This document shows, piece by piece, positions 33,503 through 44,862 of a DNA stretch of 64,000 nucleotides. A program made the position numbers and the translations under genes. Each line of letters opens with the position of its first letter. Position 1 is the first letter of the stretch. The notes under the pieces are model-generated. The model was given only the letters and a program-made list of their open reading frames with translations, did no database searches and was not told the DNA's origin. The stretch is from Lactarius indigo (Eukaryota; Basidiomycota; Agaricomycetes; Russulales; Russulaceae), in assembly GCA_025766275.1 (NCBI GenBank), contig JAFKAC010000034.1, positions 62,001 to 126,000 of the forward strand, written 5' to 3'.

Positions 33503-34010
33503 TGTTACGCTCCACCGGCGTTAGTCCGACTTGGACTCAAAGAAGGCGTAATCGACTTAGCGAAAGTTAGGCGAATGGGGACCACATGTCAACCCAACGC
33601 AAGGTGAACGGGGGCACACTGGCACACGCCGCACCGAAAGGTAAAGAGGACGGTCCCTTGGTGAACCGAAGCGGAGGCACACTTAGTCTAGAGACTAAGG
33701 CAGACGAGAGACAAGTCAAGTGGTGGATTGAAGAAGACCAAGATGGAGACTCTTGGTCCTCCGAGTCGACTACTTATACAGATACACGCGGGCTTTAAAG
33801 CGCCGCTAGAAAGGTAAGTAACCAATAGCGTAACTAGCTCGAACCCTAGTACAGCTATCCTAGGAATAAGTCATACATGAGTCACAATCACATGTGAACT
33901 ACTATGCTGACTGATACGATGTAAGAGTCCATGACTAATACTGATACCGGACCGTAGTCATAACCAGTCATGAGTCGTGTGTAAGGAGTCATCAAGTCCG
34001 TACCGTAACA
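33503..34010 (-). repeat. LTR, reverse orientation, no matching TSD (508 bp)
   Basis: From TGTTACGCTCC to CCGTAACA. Same family as the LTR at 39299-39775: shared CCTAGTACAGCTATCCTAGG segment, ACCAAGATGG...TTGGTC hairpin and TATACAGATAC promoter area, in reverse. Flanks are ATCAG on the left and TGTAC on the right, which do not match, so this may be a product of recombination between elements. Confidence 0.75.
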
Positions 34011-34558
34011 TGTACAATGTAAGGACTAGTTAGTATCCATGTCAATATATTGAGAGGCACCTGCACGTACTAACTCAGAATTGATGCACTTGGAGTACCA
34101 TGCGTCGTCTGCAGCACCTCCGTTCCTCTCCCTATATTGCAGTGCACAGAACATGCGAACTGCGCTGCCCATCACCACTTTCTCATCATTAGTCAGTAGG
34201 TCGACGAGACTCCTGTGTTGTGGGGGCATAGTGGAATCAATGAGTGTTTGTGAGCTTGCGATCGGTCTTTGGGGGGGGTTACTGCTCTCAGACGGCCCAT
34301 GGGAATGGGCTGACATATTTCCATCCATTCCCGGTAGTTTTGACGTCAACACGGAACATGATGGAACTCCGTGGAAGCAAGAAAACATTTGATGCACATG
34401 TGACCAGATGGACACCAGTTTGTCCACCGCCTAGATTGGAGAGTCTAGACCCTAGTAAATACACTGTATATTATAGATCGTCATGGGAAGCGGAGTAAAC
34501 ACAACCCTCAGCATATACAGAGCTCACATTCCACCCCTGAGCAATTGTCATAGGTGGG
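34011..34558. other. Intergenic, no gene recognised
   Basis: About 550 bp upstream of the next gene. A minus-strand open frame at 34026-34427 has no recognised domain and I do not call it. TATTTAGTAG at 34580 is weakly promoter-like. Nothing else is seen. Confidence 0.3.
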
Positions 34559-36202
34559 ATGTCGCAATCAGGTTCATCCCTATTTAGTAGACCATTACCC
34601 AATAAGTATGAAAGGGGATTTCCAGGTCAGTGGGCATACACAGGAAAGATGCCTCCACACCCCCCCACCCATGCATCGTCTGCTGCAAGGACACCTCCTA
34701 CACATCCATCCCCTTCCTCTGTAATGCCTTCTTTGAATCCTCCCATAGATCTCGGACAGCCCACGCCATCTGCAATAGGAGAGGTGCAATCCTCTCCAAG
34801 ATACCGGTTCCTTCAACAACGTAACTCAGCTCACGAAATGCCCCCACCTCCGGTGCCTATGCACACTTCACCTTCCCAGCCTTCCCCAGTGGTAAATCTT
34901 ATCATCTATGCCTTTATATAGTGCTAATTAATAGCAGAACACTGTGGGTGTATTGGCATCCTCATCGGCTAGTGAGGCCGGAAATGAGGCCCTTTCTTCA
35001 CCTCCACCTCCTCAGGCCCGTCATACAGCATTCCTCCGTAGGCTGAGAGCTACTCCTCAACTGGAAGAGCCTACACACATGTCAAATGTAGCATCAGTTC
35101 CCGCCAGGCAACAGGATGCCTCCGAGTCTGGGATAGCACCCATGTCCAACCAGGAACAAGTCCCCAACACACCTTTAGCAGATCGTGAGGCTGCACCTGT
35201 TCACGAAGTGTCTGAGGCTGTGGCGGTTGGTGCAACTGTGCCCCACAGGTTGCAGGATGCCGCAGCTGCGGAACTGTCACCAGCCCTGGGTGAGACGCAG
35301 GAAACCGCAACTCCCGAGGCATCACATACTCCTTGCAATGTCCTGGCATCCGTAGCTCCTGAGCTGGCCATGACGGCTCCTGAGCCAGGCACTATGGTTC
35401 CCAAATCGTCTCAGGTCCTTGGCACGTCATGCAAATCTGTTGCTCCCGGGCCATCTCGCGTTCCTGGTGCATCACAGGTATCCCTACCCCTGGAGCTTTC
35501 TAACATCCATGATTCATCAGGCGAAGCTGTAGCTCTCAAGCCATCTTCCATTTCTGGTACATTGCAGGAATCTGTAGCTCCTGAACCATCTCCTGTTCCA
35601 GGTGCGTCACAGGAATCTGCAGCTCCCAAGCCTTCTCACATCCACAGTTTGTCAGGGGGAGCTGTAGCTCCATTTTCTAGTGCGCTTCCTGAACCCCCAG
35701 TTCCTGAGCCTTCTTCTGTCAATGATCCACCATGGGAAGCTGCAGCTCCTGAGTCTTGTGAGGCATGGGACACTGCGCCTTCCGTCCAGGCAGATGTTCA
35801 CAACACACCTCTGGAAGCAGACAGTTCCAGCAGTGAGCAAAGGATGGACACGGATTCCATTCAGCAAGGTGAAGACTCTGGGAGCGATTCTCAGAGCATT
35901 GTTCACCCTGTCATGCATGTGCGTTGTTTCCGTCCATACTGCCTTAGCAAATGTGGAATGATGGCACTAATGCTCCTCACTAGGTGGCTAGGGCACCATA
36001 TCCAGAGCTTCATTCAGGACATCACTTCACTGCTGCCTACTGCGAGCTGATGAGGCTCAACCCATCCGATCACATGGGGGACCTCATTGAGCGATGTACA
36101 ATCCTTATGGGCATTGTATTTGACTTCCATGCAGATCTCTCGTATATTAGGGACAGGCTTTACAAACATAGAGAATCCGATGAGCATAGGAAGAGGTCCT
36201 AA
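34559..36202 (+). CDS. Hypothetical repetitive Pro/Ser/Ala-rich protein, three exons
   Basis: Gene model from splice signals and frame: exons 34559-34891, 34935-35918 and 35984-36202. Introns are 43 bp (GTAAAT...TAG) and 65 bp (GTGCGT...TAG), both in phase 0. The product is 511 residues with no internal stop. Residues about 200-380 consist of degenerate ~15-residue repeats of the pattern (S/A)VAPEPSxxxGxSQE, i.e. 45-bp units in DNA (35390-35760). The last 70 residues are non-repetitive and rich in His, Arg and Asp (RLNPSDHMGDLIERC...). No signal peptide, membrane helix or known domain seen. Repeat regions of this kind suggest an unfolded linker or scaffold. Function unknown; whether it is a host gene or part of an unrecognised element cannot be told. 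Confidence 0.5.
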
Positions 36203-36379
36203 ATAGTCTTGTACCAATATTACCACTTGAAATAGCGACGGAGAAGTTCCTTGTGACCATAGACGTGTTACAGTGTGGATGTGTGACTTGGTCCACTGCC
36301 TGCAATCAAGGTGTCATCCGAAGACACTTTGTAATATGTGGAAGCAATGTTAATGCATAGGAATATATCTGGAGTTTGC

Positions 36380-37640
36380 AGAATAATTTATCATACATGT
36401 CTCACACTGTGTCTATGGAAACATGTTATATTTCCATGGAAGTATATTCCACGTCCACAATGTCCACATATACATGCAATACAAATGCGTTCACAGAAAC
36501 ATCTGTGAATACATGTTATGCGGTCACGGAAACGCATTCTAAGTCCGTGGAAGCTTGTAGCATGTCCATTGTTACGGACTGGACTTGTTTTCAACTTTAC
36601 CTTAATTTCTTACTTACACTTGCGTTCGCGGGAAAGTCTTTCCTTTCTTGGTTTTCCCTTTTTCGGACTTGCTGCACACTAGGAGCCTTAAGATTCTCTC
36701 CTAGTGCAAAGTGAGACAATGAGACACTCATTGTCCTTATTAGTCTTTATTACTACTATACTTGGGCTAAATGCACCCTTTTATGGCAGGTGTCTCATTT
36801 CTATTTTTAACTTTGAGACATGTCTCACTTGCCTTTTATATCCTTGCTTCTTCTCACACTTACTACGGATAGCTGTGCACACTTTCTTCTTTTTCCCGTG
36901 CCTGTTGCGGATTGCTGTACTTTCTTCTCACGCTTGCTGCGGATTGCTGTGTTACTTCTCACGCTTGCTGCGGATTGCGCCATTTGTTTGTTCCGCACAA
37001 ACAAACCTTTTTCTATATAAGTCGTGGCCCTAGGTAGCTTGTATCCTTAGACTCAACTTCTTTACCATCACAGTATACATTGTTTTCCCATTCCCTTGGG
37101 GTAACTCTCTGCTGAGCCGTCGAACCTCTTGAACCCCCTTGAACTCCTCTCACATCTTGAGTATTGTGTCATACTCTGAGATCCTTGTTAACCACTTAAA
37201 CCTTGCCATTATCGGCTGAACCCTTGCTCATTGACATAGAAAGACCAGACTTGCTCACGCCGAGCTGAACGTTCCTACTGTAACGTTACATCCATGAACA
37301 CATACACCATGTCCGTGAATACATGTAACGTGTTCATGGAAATGCGTTCTAAGTCCGTGGAAGCCTGTAGAATGTCCGTGAACACTTGTAAGGTGTACAA
37401 AGACACAAATCTAATATGTTCATGGAAACACCTTTTGGGTCCATGAAACCATGTTGCATGTCCATGTCTATGAATACATGTAATGTGTTCACGGAAACGC
37501 AATCTGAGTCTGTGAAACCATGTAGCATGTCCGTGAACACATGTCCCATGTCTGTGAATACATGTCATGTGTTCACGGAAACGCAGTCTGAGTCTGTGAA
37601 ACCATGTAGCATGTCCGTGAACACATGTCCCATCCCACAT
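36380..37640. repeat. Degenerate hairpin-type tandem repeat, split by an LTR
   Basis: Degenerate tandem units rich in ATGTCCGTGAA, GTTCACGGAAACGC and AAGTCCGTGGAAGC words occupy 36380-36569 and 37291-37640 on both sides of the LTR at 36570-37290. Arms of hairpins are visible, e.g. TCCGTGAACACATG (37530-37543) with CATGTGTTCACGGA (37566-37579), a perfect 14-bp inverted repeat. A period near 80-90 bp is seen at 37520-37630. Reading frames through it are artefacts. Confidence 0.7.
36570..37290 (+). repeat. Solo LTR (721 bp)
   Basis: TGTTACGGACTGG...GTAACGTTACA with perfect TSD TCCAT (36565-36569 and 37291-37295). TATA box TCTATATAAGTC at about 37010-37021. Contains three or four copies of a CTTGCTGCGGATTGC-like motif at 36850-36980. 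Longest and distinct LTR family of the window, inserted inside the hairpin array. Confidence 0.9.
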
Positions 37641-37770
37641 TCCTTCCCAGTAAGAAACCTGTATCACCATACCACTCATGAGTCTATTTAAACCTCATTA
37701 TATGCAGCACAATTCCACAAATATCACATCATTCTACAACACACTTCCTCATACTTCTACCAACATCACT

Positions 37771-40268
37771 ATGCAGTCTGATCATCTATCTGGGAGCTCA
37801 GCTGGGGAATCTGAGGTTTCCCATCCATCTATCCATGCCCTTGGTGACAGGTTTTCCATCACTTCTCAGGATGCCTGCATCCTGAAGGGGTATGTTGAAG
37901 AGTTTCAAAAGGCTGACACAGAGATACGGAAGACCATCCTTGAGAAGGCTATGGGGGAGCTATATACTCTTCGGCCTCCAAACTCTACATTCAATAAGAA
38001 GATGGCCAAGATGGTATGCATACTTGCACTCTATCCATGTAATCACTCATGGACACAAAATGACCTCCAGAAAATAAGGACATGGTTTTACAATCACTAC
38101 TCACGTCCTCATCGTCAGCTTATCAAGTTTACTCAGAAGTGGTCAGCCAGAAATGCATTCTACCATGAGAACAAGGAAGAGATTATGGAACTTGCACATA
38201 GTATGTCTGGTGGAATTCCTGGATCTCAGGCATTCCTCGGAGCCCTCCAAGATGCAACAACATCACTATGAAAGAAGCTGTCTATTGAAGAGCAAGAACC
38301 ATATGCAGAAATAGCAAAGGAGTGGTCAGAGGATAGACCCCCAAGGGATATCCAAGCCAAGTAAGTGGTTAATCATGTGTTAGTGATCCACCAATCTTAT
38401 TTACTTGTTCAGAATGGCCCAGGCTAAATTCCATAGCCGGATAGTTAGGGACTTCCAGACCCAGCTATTCAAGACATGTGGAATGCACTCAATAGTTCTA
38501 GTAGCATATGCAGACACAGATGGAAGACCCAGAGCTGCCATGTATGTATTCCTAAGAATTATCTGGTTGAAGCACTGTTATATCTGTTCCCATCTATTTA
38601 CAGGGATGACTGGAATAAGGTCCTGGATGATGGCATGTCCTTTTCTGATTTCTGCCCAGATTGGAGAAATGCCTCAATCTGGCAGGAATGGATGAAATAT
38701 TGCAGGAAGTGCTTTGTCCCAGGTTGTAACATTCACAAATCCCAATACAGCTACAAGCCCCATCTCATATGTATGAAACAGAGAATGATCAAGGTGCCCA
38801 TTCCTGGCGCTCAAAGGTCCTCCGGACCAAAGTGAAGATTGTGATAGACACAGATGGTGAACCAGACATTCCTTCTGTTACTCCGAAGGATGGCTATTCA
38901 GCCAAGACCATTCAAACTGTGCTGAGGGATTATTGTAATTCACACATCCGTGAGTGTTTCATATACTCTATGGAGTCCTGAATAACATAAGTGAGTCAGG
39001 GTATGTCTCCAGAAGGAAGAATGCAACCATCCCATGGAGTAAACTTTCCAGTGATCCACCCACATGGATTGAAGAAGAGTGCTACCCTTTGGGGTTTCTG
39101 TGGGCAGACCCATCAAAACTTCGTCTGGTTCAGGTGTTCCAGTTGCTAGACCACTGGAGGCAATGCCAGAGGGAGGGGTTGATCCCACTAATCTGGAACC
39201 CGTCCTGTGAGCTTCTTGCTAACATGGATCACCCTGTACAGCATATCCGGAACCCAAAACGGACCTGCAGAAGAAGTTCCAAATTCAATGAGCCAGAGTG
39301 TTACGTTCACAACCGGTTATGACTACAGACCGACTTAGTATTAGTCATGGACACTTACATCGTATCAGTCAGCATAGTAGTACACATGTGATTGTGGCTT
39401 GTGTATGACTCATTCCTAGGATAGCTGTACTAGGGTTTGAGCTAGTTACGCTACTGGTTTCTTTCTGCTCTAGCGGTGCTTTAAAGCCCACATGTATCTG
39501 TATAAATAGTCACTTTGGAAGACCAAGAATCCCCATCTTGGTCTTCTTCAATCCACTTCTTGACTTATCTCTTGTTTGCCTTAGTCTCAGACTAAGAGAG
39601 CCCCACTGTTATCCACCAGGAGATAACCACTCCCTACATTCAGCTGCAGTGAGTACCAGTGTGTCCCTGTTTAGCTTGCGTTGGGTTGACCAGTGATCCC
39701 CATTCACCTTACTTCCACTAAGTCGATTACGCCTATTACCAGTCCAAGTCGGACTAACGCCAGTGGAGCGTAACACAGAGTCTGACAATCAAAGTGAAGA
39801 GGAGGACTTTGCAAAGGAGATTCAGGCTCTACACTCTCCATCTGTGACACCACCCCTTCCACCATCTCCTTCTCCATCTCCCTTCCATAGAAACAAGGAG
39901 ATTGAACAGACATCCATTTCTGGTGAGCAGCCTATCCCTTCTCCTATGTTTATATACCCATTCACACTATCTTATAGACATTGGTGAATCACCACATCCT
40001 CCTCCATCAAGTATATCAAGACCCAAAAGTTTCCAAGCACATCATCGGATTCAAAGAGGAACTCCAATTAGATCTGCAACACACTTCAACTCAGATCCAC
40101 CAGAGCTTGAGCAAGAGCCAGTCAAGCAAGTGGTTAAGATCACACACAAAGCCAGGTAAGCAATTATAGTAAGCACATACATCATTATCTGACAATTATA
40201 TAGAAATGCAGACACTGGTAGGGGTTCAGGTGGACTTGATCCTACATACCTTCAGAGAGATCATTAGG
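37771..40268 (+). pseudogene. Agaricomycete hypothetical protein gene, broken by TGA and a solo LTR
   Basis: Multi-exon gene of a family I recall as common in Agaricomycetes, without assigned function. Start ATG 37771, about 88 bp after a TATTTAAAC box. Conserved blocks: WTQNDLQKIRTWFYNHYSRP, FTQKWSARNAFYHENKEEI, GSQAFLGALQDATT; then after intron 38361-38412 RIVRDFQTQLFKTCGMHSIVL; after intron 38542-38603 FCPDWRNASIWQEW; after further introns NATIPWSKLSSDPPTWIEEEC and LLDHWRQCQREGLIPLIW. An in-frame TGA at 38272-38274 sits where relatives have Trp. A solo LTR (39299-39775) interrupts the frame, which resumes after it in an acidic, Pro/Ser-rich tail with small introns ending at TAG about 40268. 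Removing the LTR and one TSD copy restores frame, so the LTR came late. Confidence 0.65.
39299..39775 (+). repeat. Solo LTR (477 bp)
   Basis: TGTTACGTTCACAACC...GAGCGTAACA with perfect TSD CAGAG (39294-39298 and 39776-39780). Carries TATA-like TGTATAAATAG near 39499-39509 and, about 25 bp downstream, the GAAGACCAAGAAT...ATCTTGGTCTTC hairpin shared with the Ty3-A/B/C LTRs. Related to the LTR at 33503-34010. Confidence 0.92.
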
Positions 40269-40399
40269 GTTACAATAACATTTTGTAGAAATATTAGAAT
40301 ATGTTTAAATGTGAACAGTTTACTGGGATCTGCCTCCCATTCTGGATTCTAGATAACTCACAGCATTTCCTCACCCATTCCAGGAAGATTCATGTAAGG
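40269..40399. other. Spacer before hairpin array
   Basis: AT-rich, no feature seen. The stop of the preceding gene model lies just upstream. Confidence 0.3.
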
Positions 40400-41220
40400 C
40401 CAGTCGTGTCATCCATGTTAGTCACTACATGGAAGGCATGTCGTCTGTGTTAGTCACTACACAGAAAGCATTTCTTCTGTGTTAGTCACTACACGGGAGG
40501 CATGTCTTCTGTGTAGTAATCACTAAATGGAACATATGTCTTCCATGTAGTAATCACTGAACGGAAAGTATGTCTTCCGTGTTGTCATTACACGGAAAGC
40601 ATATCTTCCGTGTTAGTCACTACACGGAAAGCATGTCTTCCATGTTAGTTACTACATGGAAGGCATGTCATCCATGTTAGTCACTACACGGAAAGTATGT
40701 CTTCCGTGTTAGTTACTACACGGAAGACATTTCTTCCGTGTTAGTCACTACATGGAAAGCATTTCTTCCATGTTAGTCACTACACGGAAGGTGTGTCTTC
40801 CATGTTAGTCACTACACGGAAAGTATGTCTTCCGTGTTAGTCACTACACGGAAGGCATTTCTTCTGTGTTAGTCACTACATGGAAGACATGCTTTCCATC
40901 ACTACACAGAAGGCATGTCTTCTGTGTTAGTCACTACACGGAAGGCATTTCTTCCATGTTAGTCACTACACGGAAGGCATTTCTTCCGTGTTTGGTCACT
41001 ACACAGAAAGCATGTCCTCCGTGGTGAGTCTTCCATGTTGGCCACTTCATGGAAGGCAATCCTTCCGTGTTGGCTACTACGCGGAAGGCTTGTCCTCTTT
41101 GCTAGTCACTACATGGAAAGCATTTCTTCCATGTTGGCCACTACATGGAAGGTGAGTGTTCCATGCTGGCCATTATATGGAATGCATAGCTTCTGTAGTT
41201 GTCACTACATGGAATGTTTG
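40400..41220. repeat. Hairpin satellite 1, about 37-bp units
   Basis: Roughly 22-25 tandem units of the form TTCCGTG TTAGTCACTA CACGGAA plus a linker such as AGGCATGTC. Each unit is a short hairpin with 7-bp arms and a 10-nt loop. Arms vary between TTCCGTG, TTCCATG and TTCTGTG and between CACGGAA, CATGGAA and CACAGAA, i.e. mainly CpG transitions. Some units keep matching arms (TTCCATG with CATGGAA), others have one side changed. The 3' units (after about 41025) use a variant loop TTGGCCACTA. Confidence 0.88.
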
Positions 41221-41584
41221 ATGTTCCATATGCTAGCCAGTCCCATTGCAATGTGTTATCTAAGTCTCCAGATACATTTAGACATATGTGTATTCTATTG
41301 ACTATTCCCACTTCAAGAAATTCTCTGGAGCAAAAGAACTCCGAACCGACATCGGGTGGCCCATGAATTCCGGAAAAATCTAGTGCGTTGGCCGACATTG
41401 GTTGGCCCATGAGTCATGAGGGAATCTGCCCGTCAGGTGGCCCATCAACAATGGAAGTGATGGCAGATCATTATGTGCAACATGCTGCCATGCTGAGCTA
41501 GTCTACAGTGTGGACGTAAGAGCTCTGAGATCACCATCTGGAATGTACGCCAGATGTGCCACTGCCATGACGACTAACTAACAC
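41221..41584. other. No gene recognised
   Basis: About 360 bp; an imperfect direct repeat built on GACATCGGGTGGCCCATGA and GACATTGGTTGGCCCATGA lies at 41348-41412. No coding signal that I trust. Confidence 0.35.
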
Positions 41585-42167
41585 ATGACCAATCAATTAA
41601 AGGTTTATATTCAAAAAGATCATACTACCTCTTGCGAGGGTATGGAGACAGCCAGATGTCCGGAAAGTAATCAAACAGCATATAATTGTGCTCAAGCCGA
41701 ATGTGAGTCAATGCTTGCTACGATAGAAGAATTGATAGAAGAGAGAACAACATGTATTCTAGGCATTCCCATCGCTATATGATTGGGTTTCATACCCGAT
41801 CACACTGCTCATCAAATCGATATATGACGTGGAGAGGAAGAGAATACGCAAGGGTCTAACGCCTTGCCACATGCACGTCGAATTGGTTGCGGCATTAGAA
41901 CAAGCACTGTGCTTCTGCCATACTGGAAATGCTGCTGTGTTTGCAACCGGTCTGATGGGTCCTCTCGGGTTGAGCAAAGGAGCTCTTAAAGATGGGTTTC
42001 CAATGCTACAAGACTTGTTCGAACATCCCACGATCAAGCAGGCAATGGATCATGGTCTTGTGATTGCTCATCGAAAATGGCCACTGAAAAATGGATATCC
42101 TGCCATGGCATCTAAGAAAGCTCAAGTTCTATCATATTCTATGAGACATTTCCATGTAAGCCCATAA
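41585..42167 (+). pseudogene. Unrecognised coding fragment
   Basis: Two open pieces, 41585-41782 and 41829-42167, in different frames. The second has a protein-like composition (HVELVAALEQALCFCHTGNA, FATGLMGPLGLSKGALKDGF, AHRKWPLKNGYPA) and resembles proteins I have seen annotated as hypothetical in Agaricomycetes. No known domain. The end at about 42167 runs straight into the next hairpin array, so the 3' part is probably lost. Confidence 0.4.
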
Positions 42168-42214
42168 TATTCTATCTTCTATCTTTTCTTTTCACCAGGT
42201 ATATGGACTATCAC

Positions 42215-43210
42215 TCATACGCGGCACCTTTTGATATGAAAGCGACCTCAAAAGGTGCCGCATATAATCAGATTGGATATACGCGGCACCTTTTGAGGTT
42301 GATTTCATATCAAAAAGGCACCGCATATATTCAATCTCATTATACGCAGCACCTTTTTGATATGAAAGCGACCTCAAAGGGTGCCGCGTATAATGAGATT
42401 GAATATACGCGGCACCTTTTTGATATGAAATTGACTTCAAAAGACGCCGCGTATAATCAATCTCATTATACGCGGCACCCTTTGGGTATGAAATTGACCT
42501 CAAAAGGCACCGCGTATATCCAATCTGATTATACACGGCGCCTTTTGAAGTCACTTTCATATCAAAAGGCACCGCGTATATCCTATACCATTATACGCGG
42601 CACCCTTTGATATAAAAGAGACCTCAAAGGGCGCTGCGTATATTCAATCTCATTATATGCAGCACCTTTTTGATATGAAATTGACTTCAAAAGGCGCCGC
42701 GTATAATCAGATTGGATATACGCGGCGCCTTTTGAGGTCAATTTCATACCCAAAGGGCGCTGCGTATAATCAATCTCATTATACGTGGTGCCTTTTGAAG
42801 TCAATTTCATATCAAAAAGGTGCTGTGTATAATGAGATTGAATATATGCGGCACCCTTTGGGTATGAAATCGACCTCAAAAGGCGCCGCGTATATTCAAT
42901 CTCATTATACGCGGCACCCTTTGAGGTTGATTTCATATCAAAAAGGTGCCGTGTATATTCAATCTCATTATACGTGGCACCCTTTGGGTATGAAATCAAC
43001 TTCAAAAGGCGCCGCGTATATCCAATCTCATTATACATGGCACTTTTTGAGGTCGCTTTCACACCAAAATGGTGCTGTGTATAATCAGATTCATTACATA
43101 CTTACCTGCGTATATTACATCTCATTATATGTGGCCGGTTTGGGAAATATTGGAACCCAAAAGGTGCCGCGTATATCGTATCTCATTATACGCGGCCGGT
43201 TTGGGCTCCC
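42215..43210. repeat. Hairpin satellite 2, about 62-bp units with a core in both orientations
   Basis: About 15 tandem units of arms TATACGCGGCACCTTTTGA and TCAAAAGGTGCCGCGTATA around a core related to TATGAAATTGACCT. The core reads one way in some units (42236, 42361, 42420, 42860) and as its reverse complement in others (42293, 42543, 42733, 42926). The linkers TTCAATCTCAT and ATGAGATTGAA also occur in both orientations. Arms differ mostly at CpG sites. The last units (43120-43200) are degenerate. The long open frames through the array on both strands are artefacts of the repeat. Confidence 0.9.
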
Positions 43211-44862
43211 AGAATATACCATGCTACTCGGAATACAATAAAACGTATATTTCAAGTACAAACACGACCTATCTGCTGATGCAGATGAACTTTCGAGGCC
43301 CATGTTTATACATCCTATATATGAGGGACTATATTGGATCTCAAATGGAGAGATTAAACCCATAAACCCACCATTAACCCTTTACCGAATTAGCTTTTAC
43401 CCCCCTACAATCGCCTTATCTACGTCTCCATGCTCACCACTTTCATCATCGCCATTCATGAACCTTCCTCCCCTCTCGCCCAAAGACTCGTTCAATCCAA
43501 ATCCCTTGGATCCCCTTGGGCAACAAAACACAGTCATTTCCTTCCTTCCTTTCCCAAAATCCCTTCTCACCTTCTTTCTTTCTAGCTGTCAAGGGCATCT
43601 CTTACATCAACCTCATTCGTCTCGGTGTCGTCTGGGGTTCTCGCAATAGCCATAAGAATAAAGGTGGCTTCGGTACTCACTGGGGCCTTTTCGACCATTC
43701 TCATATCCGTGCCCGTTCTCAAGAGCTCTCCAGGAGACTCTCCTCTCCCTCCGTCTTTTCTTCTTTCAACGCCGTTTCTTATCTTGTAGGCGATCTTAAT
43801 GCTCGCTTTTTATGTCAATCCGTCATCGGCCTTTCTCTTAGACCTCCTCTTTAGCCCTCTTCCTTTTCCTTTCTCCCCTTTTCCTCCTCCTTCAATCTAA
43901 TCTACTCTACTCCCTCCCACATCCCTTCCTGCCATCAACTTTAGTGCACCCCTTCTGCTATATCTTAAGCTCTTGCAGTTCACAACCAAACTATTGGAAG
44001 CCCGCTCGATCGGCCAACACTTAAGTCACACTAAAACAGAACAGAAACCAAGCGCGTTCCATTGGAGAGACAATGAAAGAGGAGATCTCGGATATAAGAG
44101 TACACGGAATGAAGAAAGGGGGAAAAGGTCATGGATCGTTGAGCAGTACTATAAGGGGTTTATATACGTTTGTGGGTGGTCCTTGGGATCCCACCGTTGT
44201 CAGCTGTTGTGAGTGTGTCTTTGAGCAGGTGATATCGGTCAGTGACGTCGAGGCATGGGTGATGATGGGTGATGATGTATGGGTGGCAAGTACGCTTGCA
44301 ACTATCCCGTTTCCATCAAAACCCTTCAAATCCTTCCAAGCCCTCTACACCCTCCCCTTCCAAGCCCTCTACACCCTCCTTGCCCATTCCATCCCCTTTC
44401 CTTCCAATCCAACCATCCAAATCCCACCTTTACAGTCCTTTCAACCACCCCACATGTCCTTTCCACTTACTATTGTTGCCCTCCGCTGTCTCCTTTCAAT
44501 CCCTTCAAATCTCAGACTTCCCTTCTATCTTTTTCCTAACCCTGAACTCTCCTTACAACACCATCAAATCTCCCCCAACCCTTATGTTTTTCTCTAACCC
44601 TCACCTCCGCTTCAATCTCCTTTTTTCACCCTGCACAACCAACTTATCTGTTTTTCCTTACAGTCCTCCATCAGAGCAATCATCCACTATCCTAATTTCA
44701 TCCTCCTACAATTCCTCTTTTCCATCCCCACTCTCTTCCTCCCCATCTCACTCATCTTCCCACCCCCCCTTCCACATCTCCCACCATCTCCTCCTCTGAG
44801 TCATCAATATTCCTATCCTCTCTCTCTATCTTAACACCCATCACCCCACCATTCCCACCATT
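43211..44862. other. Mostly non-coding; one unassigned open frame
   Basis: Pyrimidine-rich region. A plus-strand frame at 43516-43854 has protein-like content (KGISYINLIRLGVVWGSRNSH, FNAVSYLVGDLNARF) but no domain I recognise, and I do not call a gene. A 23-24-bp direct repeat (TCCAAGCCCTCTACACCCTCC) occurs twice at about 44335-44380. The minus strand of 44750-44862 has an acidic frame (DDSEEEMVGDVEGG) that appears to continue beyond the SINE at 45876, suggesting one host ORF split by the SINE. Confidence 0.35.

Noticed and set aside
40400..43210. CRISPR array
   Set aside because: Repeats with hairpins at regular spacing look CRISPR-like, but the spacers are repeated rather than unique, the genome is eukaryotic with introns and LTR elements, and no cas genes are present.
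42192..43241. Long open reading frames on both strands
   Set aside because: They are produced by stop-free repeat units of the hairpin satellite; the peptides are tandem copies of one another.
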